Source: Clostridium sartagoforme AAU1
GTDB lineage: Bacteria > Bacillota > Clostridia > Clostridiales > Clostridiaceae
Assembly (NCBI RefSeq): GCF_000401215.1
Contig: NZ_ASRV01000190.1
Coordinates: 1-35,857, forward strand
Direction: 5' to 3'
DNA: 35,857 nucleotides
The stretch's first letter is position 1. Every line of letters begins with the position of its first letter. The translations under genes and the position numbers were made by a program. Of the stretch, positions 1 through 9,185 are shown piece by piece. Under the pieces are notes generated by a model. That model did no database searches, was not told where the DNA came from, and saw only the letters and a program-made list of their open reading frames with translations.

Positions 1-646
1 TTAAATTAATTTGTATAATCTATTTTCTTCTTTAAAATAAATTCCTTCATCCATTTTAGTTATTATAACTTTACCATTTGAGGTTTCGGTTATTTCTTTT
101 TCCATTTCATCGACTTTATTTATTTCTGATAATATATGAATTATAACTTTATCTGTATATTCAACTTCTTCAATATGCCAATTATTTTCATTACACTTAT
201 ATTGAACTTTACCCAACATATCATAATCCATATTTAATAACAACCTTACTCCTTTTACCTTTTCAACTACTTTCCCTGCTTTTAGTGCTATTGAAGCACC
301 TTTTGTATAAGCTCTTGTAAGTCCTCCGGCTCCTAATAATATACCACCATAATACCTAGTTACTACTATGCACAATCAGTCACTTTACTTTTTTTCATCA
401 CTTCTAATATAGGAATTCCTGCCGTTCCCTGTGGTTCTCCGTCATCACTATATCTTTGAATCCCCATATTTTCTCCTATAGCATAAGCAAAGCAATTATG
501 AGTAGCTTGCTTATGCTTGTTTTTAATTTCTGCTATAAACTCTTTTGCTTCTTCTTCATTTTCACATCTTTTGGCATATCCTATAAACTCTGATTTTTTT
601 CTATAAAACTATCTTCTCCGAAATTTCTTATAGTAATATAACTCAT
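1..646 (-). pseudogene. yigZ: YigZ/IMPACT family protein, reading frame broken twice as sequenced
   Basis: The conserved YigZ (UPF0029/IMPACT) protein, thought to act in translation or stress control, is readable only across three frames. It starts at ATG 646-644 behind AAGGAGG. The first frame gives an N-terminus reading to E-K-K, the middle frame gives KSEFIGYA and the family motif SDDGEPQGTAGIP, and the last frame gives IVVTRYYGG and GAGGLTRAY. Frame is lost at the T7 run 594-600 (one A missing on the minus strand) and again near 372-376 (one base missing). Repaired, it would be about 215 residues, normal for the family. The start overlaps the end of the upstream MocR gene by 4 bases (ATGA), so the two are probably translationally coupled. 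I label it pseudogene because two breaks are present, but missed homopolymer bases are the likelier cause. Family assignment is secure; its biochemical role is not well defined. Confidence 0.85.
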
Positions 647-2046
647 ATAAGTTCCTCCTTGATTAAATTGATACCTTTTATTATCTTTTCTTTATTAACT
701 TGTGAGAAACTAATTCTAAAAAAATAATCTCCATTTTTGGAATCTCTAAAAAATATTATTCCAGGTGTAATATATACATTTTTCTTTTTTAATTTATAAA
801 AAAGTTCTTTAGATTTTACCTCTTTATTTTTTAATTTTATATAAAAATAAAGTCCTCCCTTTGGATCTAAATATGTGACTTTATCAAAAAGCTTTTCTTC
901 TATTAGGTTTTTCATAAGCTCATATTTTGTTTTGTATTCTTTACATTGATATTGTATATGTTCCTTCCAAAAACCTTCTTTTATATATAATTCTAAAGCT
1001 CTCTGCATAAGACTAGAAGTTGCAAAATCTGTGTTTATCTTAGAATTTTGCATACTCTCTATAAATGAATTTGGTATAATCATATATCCAAGTCTTATTC
1101 CTGGTAAAAATACCTTTGAAAAACTTTTTACATAAATTACTCTTTCATACTTATCAAGCTCTTTTAATGGTTCATGAATTATTCCATCATCATATATAAG
1201 TTCAGATAAATAGTCATCTTCTATAATATAAAAATCATATTTTCTAGCTAAAGCTAATAATTTCAGCTTTTTTTCATAGCTATAGCTTACACCTGTTGGA
1301 TTATGGAAATAACTCATTGTATAAAAACAACTTATTTTATTTTTCTTTAATATTTCTTCAAATTCTTCTAAATCTATTCCATCTTCTTTAATTTCTAATT
1401 CAAATATATTAGCTCTTCTCCATTTAAAAACTGATATAGCTCCTCCATAGGTAGGTTTTTCTACTACTACGTTATCATTAATGTTAACTATTGCCTTAAC
1501 TGCTATATCTATTCCCTGCTGCGCCCCTGAAACTATTATTATATTATCTAAATCTAACTTACCGCCCCAAAGTTCCTTATTTATTGTTCTTCTTAATTCT
1601 TCATATCCAAAAGGCTCTTTCATTATTAGTGCATTTGCTCCATCCCTATCTAGAACCTTATTAATTACATTCTTAAATTCTTTTATTGGAAAATACATCT
1701 CTGTATTTGTTTCCCCTGTAAAATCAATGATTTTATCTAAATCTTCAGTTAATATACTTTTTAATGTTTTAGAATATTCTCTATTGAATACTGATATAAG
1801 ATCTTTCCTTTTTGCATAAGTTCCAGATCCTACTTTTTGAAAAGCATATCCGTCTGATTTTAACTTTTTATATGCGTTAACTATAGTTACATTGTTTACC
1901 TCTAAAATTTTTGATAATTCTCTTATTGTAGGTAGCTTTTCTCCATCATTTATTTTTTTATTATCTATTAGTTTTTTTATATGATTTGAAATTTGTATAT
2001 ATTTGGGAATTTCTTCCTCAAAGAACATCTTAAAAATATTATTCAT
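643..2046 (-). CDS. MocR-type transcriptional regulator (GntR HTH fused to aminotransferase fold)
   Basis: A 467-residue PLP-dependent regulator. Residues 10-80 form a GntR-type winged helix (GEKLPTIRELSKILEV, then a wing ending in GSGTYA). Residues about 105-467 are a class I/II aminotransferase-like domain with the HNPTG motif (248-252), the EDDY motif that holds the PLP ring (277-280) and the Schiff-base lysine in SFSK (K311). MocR proteins such as GabR and PdxR sense PLP or an amine and control neighbouring genes. The ribosome binding site GGAGGAATT precedes the ATG. It lies 17 bases downstream of a nucleotidyltransferase gene and overlaps yigZ by 4 bases, so the three look like one operon. 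It is not next to gabT, pdxS or pdxT, so its target cannot be named from context. Family very sure; ligand unknown. Confidence 0.9.
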   Translation of the reverse strand: MNNIFKMFFEEEIPKYIQISNHIKKLIDNKKINDGEKLPTIRELSKILEVNNVTIVNAYKKLKSDGYAFQKVGSGTYAKRKDLISVFNREYSKTLKSILTEDLDKIIDFTGETNTEMYFPIKEFKNVINKVLDRDGANALIMKEPFGYEELRRTINKELWGGKLDLDNIIIVSGAQQGIDIAVKAIVNINDNVVVEKPTYGGAISVFKWRRANIFELEIKEDGIDLEEFEEILKKNKISCFYTMSYFHNPTGVSYSYEKKLKLLALARKYDFYIIEDDYLSELIYDDGIIHEPLKELDKYERVIYVKSFSKVFLPGIRLGYMIIPNSFIESMQNSKINTDFATSSLMQRALELYIKEGFWKEHIQYQCKEYKTKYELMKNLIEEKLFDKVTYLDPKGGLYFYIKLKNKEVKSKELFYKLKKKNVYITPGIIFFRDSKNGDYFFRISFSQVNKEKIIKGINLIKEELI

Positions 2047-2063
2047 AATTCCTCCAAATTCTT

Positions 2064-2963
2064 CTAATGTTTATAACTATATACATTTTCAGTTGCTAGT
2101 AGACATTCTTTGTGATCTCTAAATTCTCTTTTATTTTTTGTTAAGACATTATTCTTGTATAATACTTTTAAAATTTCTTCCGTCTTAATATTAAAATTTT
2201 TAAAATAGTCATTGTTTTTAATCTCATATGCACTTAATTCTTTATCTTCCTCTTTTATAAATTCTAGAATTTCTTTTGATGCTTTTTCTATATTGTAATC
2301 TAAATAGCTTTCCATATAACTTATAATGCTTTTTATATTCTCATCATTCATTTCGTTGTAGAATAATTTTTTTATTCTCTTATTTAATTCATCATTTAAA
2401 TTACATGCCATATTTAATGAATCTTTACTTACAGTGTATCCATTAATACTAAGATAAAGCTTAGAAAAGTTATCTAATGCCCTAATAAGAAGTTCATATG
2501 CAGTGTATCCTCTGCCTGTACTTAAATATTTTTTGCATATCCCTATTTCTTTTAACAAATTTCCTAAATAAACTAGATTCCATCTTCCTTTATCTGAATT
2601 TACACTATATATTATTTTTTCATATAGTTCTGATATTTCATGATCCATTGAATATATTAATTTAGATGATATTAAAGAATTCTTTATTACATCTTTCTTA
2701 CCACATTCATAATAAGCTTCTTTAAAAGCTTTTTTACTTAAAAATTTTATATGAACAGGTATATTCATCACTTCAGAATATAAATCTCTAACCTGTTCAA
2801 AATCATCTTTATATATTGTAAATAAATCTATATCTGATTCTTCCCACAGATCTCCAGTAACCATACTTCCTAATACAAAAATTGCTAATATATTAGTATT
2901 TTTCATAAGAATATCTGTAATTTCTTTATAAGCATTTTGGTAATCTATAATTGATTTTGCCAT
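2064..2963 (-). CDS. Nucleotidyltransferase-domain protein (MNT-like with helical C-terminus)
   Basis: A 299-residue protein with a pol-beta-type nucleotidyltransferase signature at residues 32-46: G32-S33 followed by D44-x-D46, the pair that binds metal. The C-terminal two thirds are mainly helical and rich in Lys/Glu, reminiscent of the substrate-binding or HEPN-like half of aminoglycoside-type nucleotidyltransferases. Such proteins transfer a nucleoside monophosphate to a small molecule or protein; the substrate here cannot be read from sequence. It is probably the first gene of an operon with the MocR regulator and yigZ, with ribosome binding site GGGAGTAGG before the ATG. A perfect inverted repeat lies 24 bases upstream (2987-3002). 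The minimal MNT/HEPN toxin-antitoxin pair is a possible relative, but no separate HEPN gene is adjacent. Domain confident, function unknown. Confidence 0.75.
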   Translation of the reverse strand: MAKSIIDYQNAYKEITDILMKNTNILAIFVLGSMVTGDLWEESDIDLFTIYKDDFEQVRDLYSEVMNIPVHIKFLSKKAFKEAYYECGKKDVIKNSLISSKLIYSMDHEISELYEKIIYSVNSDKGRWNLVYLGNLLKEIGICKKYLSTGRGYTAYELLIRALDNFSKLYLSINGYTVSKDSLNMACNLNDELNKRIKKLFYNEMNDENIKSIISYMESYLDYNIEKASKEILEFIKEEDKELSAYEIKNNDYFKNFNIKTEEILKVLYKNNVLTKNKREFRDHKECLLATENVYSYKH

Positions 2964-2986
2964 TATCCTACTCCCTTCAACTTAAT

Positions 2987-3002
2987 ATTGTATTATTACA
3001 AT
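2987..3002. promoter_or_regulatory. Perfect inverted repeat upstream of the nucleotidyltransferase-MocR operon
   Basis: Arms ATTGTA and TACAAT are separated by TTAT, 24 bases before the nucleotidyltransferase start. Placement suggests an operator, possibly bound by the MocR regulator of the same operon. In AT-rich DNA a 6-base-arm repeat can arise by chance, so this is tentative. Confidence 0.3.
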
Positions 3003-3018
3003 TTATTTTATTATATAA

Positions 3019-3056
3019 AATTACTGCAATAAAGTCTAATCTTCATTGCAGTAATT
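3019..3056 (-). terminator. Terminator hairpin after hflX
   Basis: A perfect 12-base stem (AATTACTGCAAT with ATTGCAGTAATT) begins 3 bases past the hflX stop codon and is followed on the minus strand by a T/A-rich stretch. The T run is imperfect, so termination may be partial and read into the operon below. Confidence 0.6.
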
Positions 3057-3058
3057 AA

Positions 3059-4858
3059 CTATTGGGCAATAATGTTTACTATAAAATCTTTTGATTTATT
3101 ATAAACTTCATCTTCTACCTCTACTACCATAAAGGTACCATTATCCTTATATTCTTCTTTTAGTACTCTTCCATTCCTATGAAGATATGAATTCATATCA
3201 CTTCTATCGTAAGGAATCAAATATTCGCATTTTTTCATTTTATACGGTAATTTTTCTTCTATTAAATCAAGAAGATTATCTAAATTAATTCCTTCTTTAG
3301 CTGATATTTCAATAATTTTATATTCTGAACATATTTTTTTTATTTCTTCTATTTGCTCATCTGTAGCTTTATCTATTTTATTTAGTACTAATATAGTTTC
3401 TTTATCTTTGGCTCCAAGTTCTTCTAAAACTTCCTCTACAGCTTTTATTTGATCAAGTGCATGATCTGAAGAGGTATCAACAATATGACATAAAAGATCT
3501 GAGTATATCACTTCCTCTAGTGTTGATTTAAATGCTTCAACTAAATCATGAGGTAACTTTCTTACAAATCCTACTGTATCTGTTATAGTAACTACACCTT
3601 TATTTTTTAATATTATAGACCTTGTAGTTATATCTAAGGTTGCAAATAACATATCAGCTTCAAAAACTTTTTCTTTTCCTTGAACCTCTTTTTGAGCTGC
3701 AACATCACACAATTTATTTCTAAGAGTTGATTTACCTGCATTTGTATATCCTACTAATGATACCTTAGGAATACTTTCTTTTGTTCTTTTTTCTCTTTGA
3801 ACTTCTCTTGTTTTCTTTATTTTTTTAAGCTCATCATTTAAATCATATATAGTTTCCTTTATATGTCTTCTATCGGTTTCTAACTTCTTTTCTCCTGGTC
3901 CTCTTGTTCCTATTCCCCCACCAGTTCTTGAAAGCACTGTTCCTAAGCCTTGAAGTCTACCCATTCTATATTTTAACTGTGCAAGTTCAACCTGAATTTT
4001 TGATTCCTTACTTCTTGCTCTTCTTGCAAAGATTTCTAATATTAAAGTAGTTCTATCTATTACCTTTGCACCAATTGCCGCTTCTAGATTTCTTACTTGT
4101 GAACCTGAAAGCTCATCATCAAAAATTATAAGGTTTGCATGTTTACTTTGCCTTAAGCTAGCTATTTCTAATACTTTTCCCTTTCCAATATAAAAGGCTG
4201 GGTCAATTTTACTTCTACTTTGATAAACTAACTCTAATACTGGTATATCACAAGCTTTAGTAAGTTCTTTAAGTTCTTCTAAACTTTCCTTGGTATCAGA
4301 TCCTACTAAAATAGCTCTTTCACCTTCATCTTCTACTATTTCTTTTTCTTTAATTAATCCTTCAACATAATGAATTTTATCTAATATGTGAATTGACAAT
4401 ACTTCTTCAATTGATAAGTTTAATTTCTCTTCATAATCTAACAAATCATTTGTTATTGTAAGCATTGCTAAAGAATAATCTGTTATTTTTCCATCATAAA
4501 CTCCTATTGCCATTATTGCATCAAGTTTTAATTTTAAAAGAGCTGACAAATCAAGAGCCGACAAATTAGAAAATCCATTAGGATGTGTATGTATAACTCT
4601 AACTCCAGATAACCTTTTTTCCCTTATATCAATCATAGCTAATTCAACTGAAGTTGAATCTCCTATTGCTATAGATACTATTTTCCCTCTTCTATCTACT
4701 GCTATGCTTATTTCCCTATCCAAAATAGAAGTTAATCTAGAAATAATATCTATTATTTCTACACTACACACCTCATCTTTTAAAACCTTTACTTTATAGA
4801 GTCTTTCAAGTTCTTCTAAATAAGACTTCTTTATACCATCTATATTTCCAAATATCAT
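3059..4858 (-). CDS. hflX: Ribosome-associated GTPase HflX with N-terminal JAMM-like extension
   Basis: A 599-residue HflX; the classical protein is about 420-430. HflX binds the 50S subunit and can split stalled or stress-inactivated ribosomes. Residues about 180-355 are the HflX N-terminal and coiled-coil part, including YIGKGK (223-228) and the glycine-rich TGGGIGTRGPGE. Residues 364-530 hold the G domain with G1 GYTNAGKST (370-378), then DTVGFV and NKID. The first ~170 residues are an extra domain with E49, H90-x-H92-P, S100 and D103, matching the JAMM/MPN metal motif H-x-H-P-x6-S-x2-D seen in RadC and deubiquitinases. The gene stands alone, divergent from hpt, and is followed by a hairpin. 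HflX identity is certain; the JAMM reading rests on motif spacing. Confidence 0.95.
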   Translation of the reverse strand: MIFGNIDGIKKSYLEELERLYKVKVLKDEVCSVEIIDIISRLTSILDREISIAVDRRGKIVSIAIGDSTSVELAMIDIREKRLSGVRVIHTHPNGFSNLSALDLSALLKLKLDAIMAIGVYDGKITDYSLAMLTITNDLLDYEEKLNLSIEEVLSIHILDKIHYVEGLIKEKEIVEDEGERAILVGSDTKESLEELKELTKACDIPVLELVYQSRSKIDPAFYIGKGKVLEIASLRQSKHANLIIFDDELSGSQVRNLEAAIGAKVIDRTTLILEIFARRARSKESKIQVELAQLKYRMGRLQGLGTVLSRTGGGIGTRGPGEKKLETDRRHIKETIYDLNDELKKIKKTREVQREKRTKESIPKVSLVGYTNAGKSTLRNKLCDVAAQKEVQGKEKVFEADMLFATLDITTRSIILKNKGVVTITDTVGFVRKLPHDLVEAFKSTLEEVIYSDLLCHIVDTSSDHALDQIKAVEEVLEELGAKDKETILVLNKIDKATDEQIEEIKKICSEYKIIEISAKEGINLDNLLDLIEEKLPYKMKKCEYLIPYDRSDMNSYLHRNGRVLKEEYKDNGTFMVVEVEDEVYNKSKDFIVNIIAQ

Positions 4859-5011
4859 AATACCACCTCACTATCTACTATTGGCAACTTGCATATAATT
4901 TTATACTAATAATTCTTTATTGTAAATATAATACTAATATTATAATCCATACTATATTATACTTATATCAAATACTTTACTAAAACTGTACTTAAAGTAT
5001 TTAAAAATAAG

Positions 5012-5040
5012 TTGCAAGAAATATAAATAATATGTAATAT
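5012..5040 (+). promoter_or_regulatory. Candidate sigma-A promoter of hpt
   Basis: TTGCAA (5012-5017) and TAATAT (5035-5040) are separated by 17 bases, 56 bases before the hpt start. Both boxes match the consensus in four or more positions, but A/T-rich context makes false matches common. Confidence 0.4.
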
Positions 5041-5096
5041 TAAAATAATAATATAAGTTATTAGGTTATATAGGATATTTTAGGAGGATTAAACTA

Positions 5097-5618
5097 ATGA
5101 ATGACAAAAAAAGAAACATACTTTTTACAGAAGAACAAATAAAAACTAGAGTTGCAGAACTTGGAAAAATTATTACTGAAGATTATAAAGATAAGAAACT
5201 TTATGTTCTTCCACTTCTTAGAGGAAGTTTTGTTTTTGGGGCTGACATATTTAGAGCAATTGATTGTAAAGCAAAAGTTGGTTTTATGACTACTTCAAGT
5301 TATGGTCATGGTGAAGAAAGCACTGGTGAAGTTAAGGTTGTAAATGATATTCCAGACAATATAGAAGGATGGGATGTATTAATAGTAGATGATATTATAG
5401 ATACTGGATATACAATGGAATTTGTTGTTGATTATGTAAAAAAACGTGGAGCCAAATCTGTTAAAACCTGTGTACTATTAGATAAGCCTTCTAGAAGAAA
5501 AGTTGATTTAAAACCAGATTATTGCTGCTTTGAAATAGAAGATTTATTTGTAGTTGGATATGGTCTTGATTATGAAAGTTTCTACAGAAATGTACCTTAT
5601 GTATTTAACTGGAACTAA
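5097..5618 (+). CDS. hpt: Hypoxanthine phosphoribosyltransferase
   Basis: A 173-residue type I phosphoribosyltransferase that salvages hypoxanthine (and usually guanine) with PRPP to give IMP/GMP in the cytosol. The PRPP-binding loop LIVDDIIDTGYT lies at residues 95-106. The PPi-loop region PLLRGSFVFGAD (39-50) and the flexible loop with SSYG (67-70) are also present, and the C-terminal DYESFYRN-VPYV region is typical of HPRT. Length is normal. The start at ATG 5097 follows TAGGAGG at a good distance. The gene is monocistronic: divergent from hflX and closed by a strong hairpin at 5651. PyrR is a distant relative of this fold, but this protein has HPRT motifs, so it does not supply the PyrR expected for the pyr leader. 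Confidence 0.93.
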   Translation: MNDKKRNILFTEEQIKTRVAELGKIITEDYKDKKLYVLPLLRGSFVFGADIFRAIDCKAKVGFMTTSSYGHGEESTGEVKVVNDIPDNIEGWDVLIVDDIIDTGYTMEFVVDYVKKRGAKSVKTCVLLDKPSRRKVDLKPDYCCFEIEDLFVVGYGLDYESFYRNVPYVFNWN

Positions 5619-5620
5619 GT

Positions 5621-5641
5621 CAATTAACAATTAACAATTAA
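5621..5641 (+). repeat. Three tandem copies of the 7-mer CAATTAA
   Basis: Three perfect head-to-tail copies lie between the hpt stop and its terminator. They may be a simple-sequence repeat; no function is evident. Confidence 0.5.
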
Positions 5642-5650
5642 ATTGAACTA

Positions 5651-5680
5651 AAAAACTCCTAAAATTAGGAGTTTTTTATT
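5651..5680. terminator. Bidirectional terminator between hpt and yunB
   Basis: Stem AAAAACTCCTAA pairs with TTAGGAGTTTTT around a minimal loop. T runs flank it on both strands, so it can end hpt from the left and yunB from the right. Confidence 0.85.
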
Positions 5681-5748
5681 TTAATTAAATTTTCTTAATT
5701 CAGCTTGCCTGAATTATAACATAAATTCTTTCATTCTTTCATTTTCAA

Positions 5749-6408
5749 TTATTTATTAAGTTCTATTGCTGTATTTGGAATTTTTCCTACTATTATTGTT
5801 TCTGCTATTGGAATTTCACATGCTATTTCTACATCTTTGCTATTAAGAGGCACAACTATTTTCATTTTCATATTAACATGCAAATATATTTTATGCCTTG
5901 TTTGATTAATACCTGCACTTTCAAATACAGATTCATAACTACTAGTTATATTCCCTATTTGATTCATGTTTATATTTATCTTAGGACCCAAATTATAAAA
6001 CACTAAATTTTTAGTCATATATCCTAACGGAACTTTTAGTCCCATTTCTTGTAACTTACCTATTTTATCATTAGATGCTAATACTAATCTTGATGAAAGA
6101 TAGTTTAATTTTACAGTATCAGCTCTTAGCATAGTTATATTACCATCATTATCTTTTTCAGTAATTATCATATCAGAATAATTAAATTGATTTGAATAAA
6201 TATCTAAAGCAGTTTCATTAATAATTGTAGTTGCTTCTCTTTTTAGTTCTTCTTCTGCTATATTTAAAACTGCTGGTAAAATATTTTTATCAATGAAATA
6301 CATAATAGAATTAAATAAGACAAAAATGACGATAATAACCAATATAAGTTTAGGATGTTTAATTTTAAATCGTATTTTAGATTTTTTTGTATAATACTTC
6401 ATAGACAC
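5749..6408 (-). CDS. yunB: Sporulation protein YunB
   Basis: A 219-residue membrane protein. A basic N-terminus (residues 1-18) is followed by one transmembrane segment (about 20-40) and an extracytoplasmic domain. Family marks include the region around NIAEEELKREATTIINE, IPLG-type VPLGYM, a GP-x-I motif, the highly conserved AGINQTRHKIYL (about 164-175) and PIAETIIVGKIPN near the C-terminus. In Bacillus subtilis yunB belongs to the sigma-E (mother cell) regulon and contributes to spore formation; the molecular role is not known. The gene is monocistronic and divergent from the penicillin-binding protein gene. Its presence supports a spore-forming host. I could not fix a sigma-E promoter with confidence. 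Confidence 0.9.
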   Translation of the reverse strand: MSMKYYTKKSKIRFKIKHPKLILVIIVIFVLFNSIMYFIDKNILPAVLNIAEEELKREATTIINETALDIYSNQFNYSDMIITEKDNDGNITMLRADTVKLNYLSSRLVLASNDKIGKLQEMGLKVPLGYMTKNLVFYNLGPKININMNQIGNITSSYESVFESAGINQTRHKIYLHVNMKMKIVVPLNSKDVEIACEIPIAETIIVGKIPNTAIELNK

Positions 6409-6509
6409 CTTCTTGAGTTATTATTTTACTCTTTATATAAATATGCTATAATATTCTATATTATTTATTTTACACCATTAAATAATTTTTAATTATAAGG
6501 GAGGAACAA

Positions 6510-9130
6510 ATGGCTAATAAAGATACTTCTAGAACAGAAAAAAGCCAAGCTAATGTTAAAGATAATAAAAACAATGGCAAAAATTCTAAAAAGAAAAAAA
6601 TCAACCTAAATATAAAAAAATCTTAAAAGGTACTTTCCTTGGAATACTAATTGCAGGACTGCTATGTTTTGTAGTAGGTCTTGGATATGTCTTTGCAATA
6701 ATTAAAAGTACTCCAACCCTTGATGTAAATGCAGTTTTAGCTTTAAATGAACCTTCAATGATTTACGATAGTCAAGAACAATATATTGATAACATACCAA
6801 CTGAAGAAGAAAGATATAAAGTAAGTTTAGACGAAATGTCTAAATATTTAAAAGATGCTTATGTTTCAATTGAAGATGAACGTTTTTATAAGCATCCTGG
6901 TGTAGATATAAAAAGAACTCTAAGCTCAGCTTTAAGATCTGCAATGTACTATTTTACAGGAAACGGTAATATTCAAGGTGGATCTACTCTTACTCAACAG
7001 CTAATAAGAAATACACTTTTAACACAAGATGTTAAAATTGAAAGAAAAATAAGAGAAATTTATCTTTCATTAACACTTGAAAATAAACTTACTAAAGACC
7101 AAATATTAGAAGCATATTTAAACACTATTCCTTTAGGTGGTAAAATTTATGGAGTAGAAGCTGCTTCAAAATATTTCTTTGAAAAAAGTGCTAAAGATTT
7201 AACTTTACCTGAATCTGCATTTATTGCTGGTTTAACTCAAGCACCAAGTGCTTATAGTCCTTATGATCCTGAAAATAAGGAAGATCCTACAATATATTTA
7301 GATAGAACAAAAACTGTTCTTATGAAAATGAGAGATTTAGGATATATAACTCAAGCAGAATACGATGAAGCATATGCTTTTGTAGATGCTAATCAATTTG
7401 TATTTTCTCAAACAGTAATTGACTATAAAATTAATTATGAATGGTTTGTATATCCAGCTTTAGATCAAGTGCGAGAAGATCTAAAAGAAGTGTATAAATA
7501 TACTGATGAGGAAGTTGATAGATTATTTGCTACTGGCGGACTTAAAATTTATACTACTATGGATAGAACAATTCAAGATTCTACCCAAGCCGTTTTAAAT
7601 GATAGAAATAGTATACAACAACTTGATATTTACGCTAACCCAGAAGTTACTGATGAAAATGGAACTCCAGCACTTCAAGCTGCTGCTGTAATTATTGATT
7701 ATAAAACTGGCCAAGTTAAAGCAATGGTTGGTGGAAGAGGTGAACAGCCTGCAAGATCTACAAATAGAGCTTATTATGCTTTAAGATCCGTTGGATCAAC
7801 TACTAAACCTTTAACAGTTTATGGTCCTGCTATTGATACTAAGGCTATTACAGCTGGTACAGTGCTAGATGATGCAGGTCTTCCATCATCTATTCAAAGT
7901 AAATATGGTGGATATAATCCAGCAAACTGGAACAAGGTTTCAGATGGATTAATTACAGCAAGACAATCACTTGCATTATCTAAAAATGTACCAACAGTTC
8001 TAGTCGAAGACAAACTTGGAGTTGAAACTGGATTGGCTTATGGTGAAAAACTGGGATTGGTTTATGGCGAAAAATCAAAATTCATAGCTACCGTAGCATT
8101 AGGTGAATTTACAGGTGTTGATGAAGACGGTTCTGTAGATGGTGGTAATCCATATATACTAGCTTCCGCTTTTGGAAGCTTTGGAAATAATGGTTTATAT
8201 ACTAAACCTATTTTATATACTAAAGTTGCTGATGCAACTGGTAAAATTATATTAGAATCTAAACCTAAGCAAACACAAGTATTTTCTCCTCAAACTGCAT
8301 ATATAATGAGGGATTTATTAAAGGGTCCTTTAACCTTTGATGGTGCTTTGGCAAAGCTTCCTAATATGCCTGTAATAGGTAAAACAGGAACAACTAGTCT
8401 TGTTACAGACTTTTTATTTGCTGGGTTAACTCCTTATTATTCAGGAGCTGTTTGGATTGGATATGATAATCGTTCTGCTATGGGTGGCGCAAGTTATAGT
8501 TCATCTGCTGCTTCATTATGGGGTGCTATGATGGCTCCAATTCATGCAAACTTAGAATATAAGGAATTTGATGGAAACCCAGGTGGTATTACTACCGTTG
8601 CTATATGTAAAGATTCTGGAAAAAGAGCAACAGACCTTTGTGCTAAGGATCCTAGAGGCTCAAGAGTTTATACTGAAATGTTTATAGCTGGTACAGAGCC
8701 TACAGGAGTTTGCGATGTACATGTAACAGCTAAAGTTAATAAAAACAATAATAAATTAGCAACTGAAAATACTCCAAAGGACTTAATTGAAGAAAGAGTA
8801 TTTATAAAGAAAGAAAATCCTTCTTCAGGAGCAGCTGATTTTAAATATGTTCTTCCAACAGAAAAAGATGATACTAAATATGTGCCAAAGGATGAAGAAT
8901 TTAATTTATCTGATTTAGGGATTTCTGTTGGAAGCAATGTTGATATGGCTATAGAAATATTAAAATCTAAAGGTGTAAATATTAAGATATCTAATAATAA
9001 TGCAAAAACTAGAATAATTAAAAGTTTATCTTCTGATAAAGCTAAAAAGGGAGATACAATTACCATTCAACTAAAGGATTCTGAAAGCAATAATGAAACT
9101 CCTGAAGTTCCAGATCCTAATAATGATTAG
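6510..9130 (+). CDS. Class A penicillin-binding protein (PBP1A type) with PASTA-like tail; frame break near 6600
   Basis: A bifunctional peptidoglycan synthase of about 873 residues after repair. The start at ATG 6510 follows GGGAGGA. The first 29 or so codons are Lys/Asn-rich; frame is then lost at the A7 run 6594-6600, where one more A restores it into a transmembrane helix (about residues 35-60) and the rest. Repaired positions: glycosyltransferase GT51 with EDERFYKHPG (from 122) and GGSTLTQQLIRN (about 156-167); transpeptidase with nucleophile S430 in STTK, SKN (491-493) and KTGTT (from 625). A PASTA-like repeat occupies about residues 795-860, before an acidic tail. It makes glycan strands and cross-links them outside the membrane. 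As a housekeeping gene it is probably intact in the cell, with the break being a sequencing loss. A bidirectional terminator follows. Confidence 0.92.
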
Positions 9131-9144
9131 TTATATTAACTAAC

Positions 9145-9182
9145 AAAAAAGAGATTTGATTAAAATTCAAATCTCTTTTTTT
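9145..9182. terminator. Bidirectional terminator between the PBP gene and the PepSY-like gene
   Basis: A 15-base stem (AAAAAAGAGATTTGA with TCAAATCTCTTTTTT) around a short loop, with T runs leaving on both strands. It sits between two convergent stop codons. Confidence 0.9.
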
Positions 9183-9185
9183 ATT

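Noticed and set aside
5097-5618. That the phosphoribosyltransferase is PyrR, the regulator for the pyr leader
   Set aside because: Its motifs and C-terminus match hypoxanthine phosphoribosyltransferase, not PyrR.
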